This document shows positions 1-5,506 of a stretch of DNA of 12,494 nt, piece by piece. The notes beneath the pieces were generated by a model, which saw nothing but the letters and a program-made list of their open reading frames with translations, did no database searches and had not been told where the DNA came from. Each line of letters starts with the position of its first letter. The stretch's first letter is position 1. The translations under genes and the position numbers were made by a program. The DNA is from CAZUMH01 sp964621645 (lineage in GTDB: Bacteria; Zhuqueibacterota; QNDG01; JAGLOF01), in assembly GCA_964621645.1 (NCBI GenBank), contig CAZUMH010000096.1, forward strand, positions 1-12,494, in the 5' to 3' direction.

Positions 1-71
1 GGCGGAGAGATTTGAACTCTCGACCTCATCGTCCCGAACGATGCGCGCTGACCGGGCTGCGCTACGCCCCG
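1..71 (-). tRNA. tRNA-Pro, anticodon CGG (3' end cut by window edge)
   Basis: Read on the minus strand, the cloverleaf is visible. The 5' acceptor strand is CGGGGCG (71-65). The D stem pairs GCGC with GCGC. The anticodon stem is CATCG/CGATG around loop TTCGGGA, giving anticodon CGG, and the T stem is GAGAG/CTCTC around loop TTCAAAT. Anticodon CGG reads CCG proline codons, and a CGG anticodon inside a TTCGGGA loop is typical of bacterial tRNA-Pro. Only CGCC of the 3' acceptor strand is inside the window; the last acceptor bases, the discriminator and any encoded CCA lie beyond position 1. The first tRNA base is one nucleotide after the stop codon of the membrane-protein gene upstream of it, so the two are probably on one transcript. 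Confidence 0.95.
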
Positions 72-72
72 A

Positions 73-579
73 TTATAATAAACCCGCTAATCCTATCACT
101 CCCAGACTGGCCAGTGTGACTACCACTCCCGCCAGTAAAATTCCCAGAGCAATGCACACTACCGCACGGTGGAAGGGAACGCCGAATATGAAAGCCGCAA
201 TCGTGCCGGTCCAGGCGCCAGTCATAGGCAGTGGAATCCCCACAAATATAATAAGTCCCAAAGCTTCATACCGTTCGACAACCCGGCCTCTTTTCCTGGT
301 GCGCTCAAACAGCCAGGTAAAAAATCGATCGAATAGTTTATAGCGGCAAAGCCGGCGGGAAAGCGGACCCCAGAGCAGCAGGAGTGGAATAACCGGGATG
401 AAATTTCCCACTACGGCGAACAGATAAGCCACGGGCCAGCTCAACCCTCCTCCCACCGGTAAAGAAGCAAGAGCCCAGGGGATGGCTCCTCGCAATTCCG
501 TAATTGGCAAGGTGGCCAAAATCAGGGTGATTGCCTCTTTAGGCAATACCTTTAACAGATTCAGAATTCCGTCAATCAT
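73..579 (-). CDS. Small multi-helix inner-membrane protein, PF06695/COG2426 family ('small multidrug export')
   Basis: This is a 168-residue, very hydrophobic protein with about five membrane segments. It matches what I know of the COG2426 / Sm_multidrug_ex family, whose export function is a name rather than a demonstrated activity. Two motifs stand out: an N-terminal LPITELRGAIP stretch (residues 24-34) and a C-terminal IPLPMTGAWTG stretch (115-125). Each is proline/glycine rich and could form half of a re-entrant loop pair, as in DedA-type transporters. A basic amphipathic stretch (about 75-104) lies between the halves. I chose the ATG at 579 because GGGG sits six bases upstream (586-589) and this start overlaps the glycosyltransferase stop by eight bases. 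An ATG at 591 would add four residues but has no clear ribosome site. Its stop is followed after one base by tRNA-Pro. Function is inferred only; family assignment is fairly secure. Confidence 0.85.
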   Translation of the reverse strand: MIDGILNLLKVLPKEAITLILATLPITELRGAIPWALASLPVGGGLSWPVAYLFAVVGNFIPVIPLLLLWGPLSRRLCRYKLFDRFFTWLFERTRKRGRVVERYEALGLIIFVGIPLPMTGAWTGTIAAFIFGVPFHRAVVCIALGILLAGVVVTLASLGVIGLAGLL

Positions 580-1264
580 ATTTTTCCCCATCGGACGTCA
601 ATAGGACCCGCAGACAAAGTTTGCAGAAGCGTGCGGTATCAGACAGTCGATTTATGTTACTGCCGTCATCCTTTTGATAAACCAACGCTATAGGGCAGAA
701 TCCGATCTTCCATCTCTGCCGGGCTGCTCTTAAGATGATTTCCGTTTCAGTATCATAATGCCTGGTGGTAAGTTTCAAATCCGAGAGCCTTTTCGCCCGA
801 ATGGCCCGTAAGCCGCACTGACTGTCAGGGATCCATCTTCCGCTGATAGCCGAAACGATCAGAGAGCTTAAACGATTCGATACGATACGATCAAAGGGCA
901 TAGTGCCCATGCTGAAGCTTCGCGTTCCAATCACAAGGTCGCAGTCATTTTTCTGGAGGCGCTCCACCAGAAGAGGAATTGCATGGGGTGAATGCTGACC
1001 GTCGCCGTCCAGAGTGACTATTACGTCCGCTCCCGTTTCGCCGGCCAGTTGAAACCCAGTCCGGAGGGCAACGCCCTTGCCACTGTTTCGGGGATGGGAA
1101 TGAATCCGCACACGACGCTTTACCGCGATCTCTCTGGTGGCATCCACGGAACCATCATCGATGACAAAAATTCTTTTTGCCGGGATATACAGCAGCGTTT
1201 GAGAAAGAACGTCATCCAGCCTGTTTTCTTCATTATAGGCCGGAATTACCACACTCACATCCAT
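572..1264 (-). CDS. Family 2 glycosyltransferase, polyprenol-phosphate sugar transferase type
   Basis: This 230-residue GT-A fold enzyme resembles dolichol/polyprenol-phosphate mannosyl- or glucosyltransferases. Visible motifs are VVIPAYNEE at 5-13 (nucleotide-sugar pocket), the DDGS motif at 36-39, a conserved RNSGKG turn (59-64), and the metal-binding DGDGQH at 86-91. The SQCGLRAI motif near 148-155 is typical of the DPM-like subgroup. There is no C-terminal membrane anchor, so it is a soluble or peripheral cytoplasmic enzyme that would transfer a sugar from an NDP-sugar to a lipid phosphate or similar acceptor. Donor and acceptor cannot be read. The ATG at 1264 has GGAG five bases upstream. 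A longer reading from a TTG at 1327 would add 21 residues that precede the fold and would overlap a predicted -35 box, so it is unlikely. It is first in the unit and overlaps the PF06695 gene by eight bases. Confidence 0.9.
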   Translation of the reverse strand: MDVSVVIPAYNEENRLDDVLSQTLLYIPAKRIFVIDDGSVDATREIAVKRRVRIHSHPRNSGKGVALRTGFQLAGETGADVIVTLDGDGQHSPHAIPLLVERLQKNDCDLVIGTRSFSMGTMPFDRIVSNRLSSLIVSAISGRWIPDSQCGLRAIRAKRLSDLKLTTRHYDTETEIILRAARQRWKIGFCPIALVYQKDDGSNINRLSDTARFCKLCLRVLLTSDGEKYD

Positions 1265-1298
1265 GGATGCTCCATGTTCGTGTGTGTCCGAGGTGGAT

Positions 1299-1327
1299 AG
1301 TATATAAAATATTGAGGCAAAATGCAA
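1299..1327 (-). promoter_or_regulatory. Candidate sigma70 promoter for the glycosyltransferase-PF06695-tRNA unit
   Basis: On the minus strand, -35 TTGCAT (1327-1322), a 17-base spacer and -10 TATACT (1304-1299) precede the glycosyltransferase start by about 35 bases. The -10 box differs from consensus by one base; the -35 keeps the TTG. It lies back to back with the yjbQ promoter. Confidence 0.5.
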
Positions 1328-1387
1328 TACCTTTTTACGTGGTCATACCATTATTCTTTTATGGTTCTTACGGCACTGTTTTTGGAC

Positions 1388-1416
1388 TTGACAATTGCTC
1401 CTGTCATCCCTATACT
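1388..1416 (+). promoter_or_regulatory. Near-consensus sigma70 promoter for the yjbQ-family gene
   Basis: A perfect -35 TTGACA (1388-1393) and -10 TATACT (1411-1416) are separated by exactly 17 bases. The predicted transcript start near 1423 leaves a 5' leader of about 45 bases before the TTG start. This is the strongest promoter match in the window. Two TGAGACA heptamers (1416-1422 and 1436-1442) follow the -10 box with 20-base spacing. Confidence 0.7.
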
Positions 1417-1468
1417 GAGACAGTCCCATATCAATTGAGACACCAGTAAAAGAGGAGGACAGGTACTC

Positions 1469-1888
1469 TTGAAATCTTTCCGTAAAGAACTTTGGTTCGA
1501 AACTCCCACCCGCCGGGCCTTTATCAATATAACTGGCCAGGTAGAAGAAGCTCTCAGGGAAAGCAGGATCAGTGAGGGTCTGATTCTGGTGAACGCCATG
1601 CATATAACCGCTTCCGTTTTCATCAATGACGATGAGAACGGTCTGCATCAGGATTATGAGGCCTGGCTGGAACAACTGGCGCCCCATGAACCAGTAGGAC
1701 GCTACCGTCACAACCGGACCGGTGAAGATAACGGCGATGCCCACTTAAAACGTCAAGTCATGGGACGAGAAGTCCTCGTCGCCGTCACCAACGGGAAACT
1801 GGATTTCGGACCCTGGGAGCAGATTTTTTACGGTGAGTTCGACGGCCGCCGCCGTAAAAGAGTGCTGGTTAAAATTATCGGAGAGTAG
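1469..1888 (+). CDS. yjbQ: YjbQ/UPF0047 family protein (secondary thiamine-phosphate synthase-type)
   Basis: This 139-residue protein is close to full family length and carries nearly all the family signature. It has NAMHITASVFINDDE (43-57), an HNRTGEDNGDAHLKR block (80-94), the MGREV motif, then LDFGPWEQIFYGEFDG and a basic RRKRVLVKI end. Family members form small trimeric beta-rich proteins. Some show weak thiamine-phosphate synthase activity and are sometimes named for it, but the physiological role is not settled. No thiamine genes are nearby to support that role here. The start is TTG at 1469, supported by AGGAGG at 1453-1458, ten bases upstream; no in-frame ATG fits the conserved N-terminus. 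It is monocistronic, driven by a strong promoter, and ends ten bases from the convergent PLP-enzyme gene. Confidence 0.93.
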   Translation: MKSFRKELWFETPTRRAFINITGQVEEALRESRISEGLILVNAMHITASVFINDDENGLHQDYEAWLEQLAPHEPVGRYRHNRTGEDNGDAHLKRQVMGREVLVAVTNGKLDFGPWEQIFYGEFDGRRRKRVLVKIIGE

Positions 1889-1898
1889 TGTCAAGGAA

Positions 1899-2900
1899 TC
1901 ACTCCTCCCCTGCAATCCTCCCGGTGACATTATCTTTGGCGATCTTTTCCAGATACTGAAAGAAAGGTTTCATATCCACGTTGCCGCCCGATAAGATGAT
2001 ACCCGTCTTTTTCCCCTGGATGTCCACACGTCCGCTGAGGAGGACAGCCGGCACCACCGCAGATGATGGCTCAATAATTATTTTCATTCGCTCATAGATC
2101 AACTGCATCGCCTGAACGATAGCCTCTTCCGGTGCCAGAGCGATCTCATCTACCAGATCGCGGATGTACGGGAAAGTCTTTTCCCGCAGGGGCATCAGCA
2201 GTCCGTCCGCCAGGCTTCTGGGTTGTTCCATTGTCACAATCCGCCCCTGTTTCTTGGACTGATAGGCATCGTCCACTAGCTCAGGCTCACAGGCGATCAT
2301 ACGGATATGTGGATCGGTACCTTTAACCGCAATAGAAGTTCCCGATGTCAGTCCTCCCCCACCCAGGGGTGTCATAACCACCTCAAGACCCGGCACCTGG
2401 TCCAGCAATTCCAGAGCAGCCGTTCCCTGACCGGCAATTATCCTTTCATCATTGTATGAATGAATGAGTGTAGCGCCTGTCTCCCGAATGATCTCTTCAG
2501 CTGTTTCTTCCCGGTCTTTGGGATATGGTCTGCAGAAGGTGATCTTGCCCCCATAGGACTTTACGGCAGCGACTTTCACCCGCGGCGCTGTCTCCGGCAT
2601 CACGATATGGGCAGGAATTCCTCGCAGTCTGGCCGCCAGGCTCACAGCCGCTGCATGATTCCCGGAAGAGTGGGTTATCACACCGCCCGCCGCTTCAGCT
2701 TCAGACAGCCCCAGAATGGCATTTGATGCCCCCCGGATCTTGAAGGCCCCGGTCTTCTGCATATTTTCACACTTGAAAAAGATCTCAGCTCCGACTAATC
2801 GATTGATGGCGGAGCAGGTGAGTACCGGCGTCCTGTGGATATGGGACCGGATACGCTGGTAAGCGGCCTGCACATCGTTCAGGTGAAGATTTCCGGACAT
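1899..2900 (-). CDS. PLP-dependent serine racemase / threonine-serine dehydratase-like enzyme (fold type II)
   Basis: This 333-residue cytoplasmic PLP enzyme lacks the C-terminal ACT-like regulatory domain of biosynthetic IlvA. Landmarks are Lys54 in GAFKIRG (Schiff-base lysine), SSGNH at 78-82 (carboxylate loop), GGGG at 180-183 (phosphate loop), and SGGN at 304-307 (serine facing the PLP pyridine nitrogen). Compared from memory with mammalian serine racemase, Ser79 lines up with the racemisation serine (Ser84), and Glu205 and Asp211 in EPELVDD line up with its divalent-metal ligands. The substrate could be L-serine, L-threonine or 3-hydroxyaspartate, with products a D-amino acid or a 2-oxo acid. 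AGGAG lies five bases before the ATG. It follows the aminotransferase gene by 24 bases in one operon. Family is firm; the choice between racemase and dehydratase is open. Confidence 0.88.
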   Translation of the reverse strand: MSGNLHLNDVQAAYQRIRSHIHRTPVLTCSAINRLVGAEIFFKCENMQKTGAFKIRGASNAILGLSEAEAAGGVITHSSGNHAAAVSLAARLRGIPAHIVMPETAPRVKVAAVKSYGGKITFCRPYPKDREETAEEIIRETGATLIHSYNDERIIAGQGTAALELLDQVPGLEVVMTPLGGGGLTSGTSIAVKGTDPHIRMIACEPELVDDAYQSKKQGRIVTMEQPRSLADGLLMPLREKTFPYIRDLVDEIALAPEEAIVQAMQLIYERMKIIIEPSSAVVPAVLLSGRVDIQGKKTGIILSGGNVDMKPFFQYLEKIAKDNVTGRIAGEE

Positions 2901-2924
2901 GATTTCTCCTGTTAATAGTGTGAC

Positions 2925-4040
2925 CTAGCTCAATTCCCGGGCGAGCTGACTGATACGGTCCAGTCCCGCTCGCAGAAAATCCGGCTCCTGTCCGTAACTG
3001 ATACGGTAATGATGTTCCACTCCAAAATGTGCCCCCGGTATGATAAGCGTACTCTTGCGTTTGATTAATTCCTGAACGAACATCTCCGACGGTATCTTGA
3101 GGTGACTTCGAATAAACGCTACTGCGGTAGCCTGAGGCGGTACCATACTGAACAATTCGTTATGTTCCGTTACCCATTCCTCCAGAATGGAGTATCCTCT
3201 CTTTATATAGGATCGCACCCGATTAATCAAGCGTGTGCGGACTTCCGGTTTCAACGCCAATGCGGCCAGGTGATTGGACAGCATAGTGGCACTGATGGTG
3301 AGGTACTCATGCCGGGCCCAAAACTGGTCTATGACGTCTTCCGGCCCCACTACCCAGCCTAATCGCAGGCCGGGAATACCGTAAGCCTTGGATAAACTGC
3401 CCACAGCCAGTACTTTAGAGCCTCTGCCATAAAAAGATGGCGTGACTTCATGCTGGATTCTTTCCGCTCCCACATACACCTCGTCGGCCAGGATCCAGGC
3501 GCCGCATTCTTCCGCAGCGGCCACAATCGCATTCATCTCATCTTCGCTGAGAATGTGCCCGGTGGGATTATTGGGATTGCAGACGGCAATGAGTTTTGTC
3601 TTTCCGTCGATCCCTTTCTCCAAATCCAGTCCCCATTCCTTTTCCTCGCGCAGAGAGAACGGGCAGTACTCAAGATTCATATTACGGGCCAATCCCCAAA
3701 TCTGAGTATAGTTCGGTTCCATGGCTGCTATCCTGTCCCCCGGGGAAAGCAGTGTCTCGAGCGCGAGAAAATTGGCCTCGATAGCCCCCACGGTAACCAG
3801 TATGTTCTCCTTTCCTGCACCGGGATAGAGAGCGGCTATTCTTTCCCGCAGCTCTTCTATTCCGTTGGCCTGCGGATAATTCAGTTCGATATCAAGAATT
3901 GTGTTACAATCGTAATCTTCACCAAGCAATCCCTTCAGGGTGAGGGGATGAACACCGCTCTCTGAAAGATTATACTCCACCAGATTTTCCCATTTGGACA
4001 TAAGTCTTTCCATCTTGAAGGGTTCAAAGACATCCTGCAT
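2925..4040 (-). CDS. Class I/II PLP-dependent aminotransferase
   Basis: This 371-residue fold type I enzyme moves an amino group between an amino acid and a 2-oxo acid in the cytoplasm. Key residues are in order: Asn158 in NPNNPTG (155-161), Asp186 and Tyr189 in DEVY (PLP ring contacts), Lys218 in GSLSKAYG (Schiff-base lysine), Arg226 in GLRLGW (phosphate), and Arg346 in HYRISYG (substrate carboxylate). The N-terminus is short compared with aspartate aminotransferases. The substrate cannot be read; aminotransferases of this general type include amino-acid catabolic members and specialised-metabolism members. A strong GAGGAGG lies eight bases before the ATG, settling the start. It is first in a two-gene operon with the serine racemase-like enzyme, behind a promoter at 4082-4110. 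Confidence 0.88.
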   Translation of the reverse strand: MQDVFEPFKMERLMSKWENLVEYNLSESGVHPLTLKGLLGEDYDCNTILDIELNYPQANGIEELRERIAALYPGAGKENILVTVGAIEANFLALETLLSPGDRIAAMEPNYTQIWGLARNMNLEYCPFSLREEKEWGLDLEKGIDGKTKLIAVCNPNNPTGHILSEDEMNAIVAAAEECGAWILADEVYVGAERIQHEVTPSFYGRGSKVLAVGSLSKAYGIPGLRLGWVVGPEDVIDQFWARHEYLTISATMLSNHLAALALKPEVRTRLINRVRSYIKRGYSILEEWVTEHNELFSMVPPQATAVAFIRSHLKIPSEMFVQELIKRKSTLIIPGAHFGVEHHYRISYGQEPDFLRAGLDRISQLARELS

Positions 4041-4081
4041 GGCTGAATCCTCCTCGGTTTATTTGTATTAAAGGATACTAT

Positions 4082-4110
4082 AAAATACAGCGCAGGATAT
4101 ACAATGTCAA
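4082..4110 (-). promoter_or_regulatory. Sigma70-type promoter for the aminotransferase-racemase operon
   Basis: On the minus strand, a perfect TTGACA (4110-4105) is followed after 17 bases by TATTTT (4087-4082), a weaker -10 box. The expected transcript start is near 4075, about 35 bases before the aminotransferase ATG. Confidence 0.6.
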
Positions 4111-4193
4111 TCTATTTGAGCCCCGAATACACCCCTTTTTGTTCATAGTCTCTACCATGACCATTGGATGAGGATTTTCTTGGATTATGCGAG

Positions 4194-4222
4194 TTACAAT
4201 TTGGAAAAAATTCAATTATAAC
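4194..4222 (+). promoter_or_regulatory. Weak candidate promoter for the RND efflux operon
   Basis: TTACAA (4194-4199), 17 bases, then TATAAC (4217-4222) fit sigma70 spacing, though the -35 matches at only three of six positions. The region from about 4195 to 4290 is markedly AT rich and holds the only plausible promoter space between the divergent operons. A short AT-only inverted repeat (TTAAT/ATTAA, 4247-4260) followed by a T run lies downstream. I saw no recognisable operator and no adjacent efflux regulator gene. Confidence 0.35.
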
Positions 4223-4306
4223 GTAAGTTGTATGGCTTTCAGGTGTTTAATTTTTATTAAGGTTTTTTTTGATAAGCCAGTATTGATCATTCTCAAAGGA
4301 AATTCC

Positions 4307-5494
4307 ATGAAAAAGCGCATTTTCATCGCAGCCGGTTCCGTCCTGGTAATTATTATTGTAATCCGGATTATCCTGCTGATAAGCAGTAATTCAGAAGGGG
4401 GGGCTGGAGGATTTCAGCGGCCGCCGGTGGCTATCGAAGCTGACAGCGTCCGTTTTGGACCCATAAAAGAGATCCGGCAGTTCTCCGGATCTGTATCTCC
4501 GGAATATCAATATGTTGTCGCCTCCAAGGTTTCGGGGAGGGTTCTCACGATCACGAAACGGATCGGTGATACGGTGGAAAAGGGAGAAGTTCTGGCAAGT
4601 ATCGATGATGCGGAATTTCAGCAGGCAGTACGGGAAGCGGAGGCAAATCTAAAAATTGCCAATGCCTCGCTGGCTGAAAGCCAAAGCCAGTTCGATCTGG
4701 CCAGACAGGAGCTGGAGCGGGTTCAGTCACTGCAGAAAAAAGGCATCGCTTCTCCCTCCGAGCTGGATGCCGCAGCCACCAATTTTGACGCCCAGAAGTC
4801 ACGGCTTAAGCTGGCAGAGGCTCAGGTGGAACAACGGTCCGCTTCCCTGAAGTCCGCTGAAATACGGCTCAGATACACGATACTCACGGCACCAGAACCC
4901 GGATTTACCGGTGAACGCTATCTCGATGAGGGCAGCCTGGTGGCCGTAAATGCCCCCATCCTCTCGGTAGTCGGTATGAATAAGGTCATCGTCAAGACGG
5001 CTATCACCGAGAGAGATTATGGACGCATTCAACCCGGCCAACATACTGAAGTAACCGTCGATGCCTATCCAGACCGCTCCTTCACGGGCCAGGTGGCCCG
5101 CATCGCTCCGCTTCTTCAGCAGACGTCCCGCATGGCGGAGATGGAAATCGAAGTAGAAAATGACTCTCTCCTGCTGAAACCGGGAATGTTCGCACGGGTG
5201 AACGTCGTCCTGGATGAAAAAGCCAGAACCCGCATTGTCCCCAGCACCGCGGTAGTAACCCGTGCCAGTGGAAAAGGAATTTTTCAGATTGACGTCGCAA
5301 GCAAGACTGTTCAGTATATCCCGGTACAGACAGGGATAGTAACATCGGAACTTACCGAAATAATTTCCCCGGATATATCCGGGTTGGTGGTTACCCTGGG
5401 GCACCATCTCTTGACAGACGGGAGTCCCGTTATCCTGCCTGAATCTTCTTCAGGCTCAGGGAATTCTCCCCCTGAAACCGGTACCCAGCAGTAA
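4307..5494 (+). CDS. RND efflux periplasmic adaptor (membrane fusion protein)
   Basis: This 395-residue AcrA/HlyD-type adaptor bridges the inner-membrane pump and the outer-membrane channel. It has a basic N-terminus and one membrane segment (about 5-26), with no lipobox cysteine, so it is anchored by a helix and not by lipid. The lipoyl half-motifs are near 68-101 (VSGRVLTI, VEKGEVLA) and 189-225 (TAPEPGF). Between them is a long alpha-hairpin (about 102-188) rich in Ala, Glu, Gln and Leu heptads. A beta-barrel follows (about 226-302) and then a membrane-proximal domain to about 378. The C-terminal tail is Ser/Gly/Pro rich and probably disordered. I chose the ATG at 4307 because AAAGGA lies six bases upstream; an in-frame ATG at 4187 would add 40 residues ahead of the membrane anchor. 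The pump gene follows after 12 bases. Confidence 0.93.
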   Translation: MKKRIFIAAGSVLVIIIVIRIILLISSNSEGGAGGFQRPPVAIEADSVRFGPIKEIRQFSGSVSPEYQYVVASKVSGRVLTITKRIGDTVEKGEVLASIDDAEFQQAVREAEANLKIANASLAESQSQFDLARQELERVQSLQKKGIASPSELDAAATNFDAQKSRLKLAEAQVEQRSASLKSAEIRLRYTILTAPEPGFTGERYLDEGSLVAVNAPILSVVGMNKVIVKTAITERDYGRIQPGQHTEVTVDAYPDRSFTGQVARIAPLLQQTSRMAEMEIEVENDSLLLKPGMFARVNVVLDEKARTRIVPSTAVVTRASGKGIFQIDVASKTVQYIPVQTGIVTSELTEIISPDISGLVVTLGHHLLTDGSPVILPESSSGSGNSPPETGTQQ

Positions 5495-5506
5495 AGGAGT
5501 ATATCC

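Noticed and set aside
1..71. tRNA-Pro as an integration site for a genomic island
   Set aside because: No integrase, no duplicated tRNA 3' end and no mobile genes are visible in the window; the tRNA 3' end is outside it.
1265..1327. A 21-residue N-terminal extension of the glycosyltransferase from a TTG
   Set aside because: The extension precedes the conserved fold, lacks a ribosome site and overlaps a predicted -35 box; the ATG at 1264 has GGAG at good spacing.
1343..1744. A 133-codon minus-strand frame over yjbQ
   Set aside because: It lies antisense to a strongly conserved family gene and resembles no known protein.
4247..4270. TTAAT/ATTAA hairpin plus T run as a terminator
   Set aside because: The stem has only five A-T pairs and would be too weak; it also lies within the presumed leader of the efflux operon.
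4187..4306. A 40-residue N-terminal extension of the adaptor
   Set aside because: The residues are encoded in the AT-rich promoter region and would precede the natural membrane anchor; the ATG at 4307 has AAAGGA at good spacing.
4799..5407. A 202-codon minus-strand frame over the adaptor gene
   Set aside because: It is a shadow of the well-supported adaptor reading frame, with no recognisable motifs.
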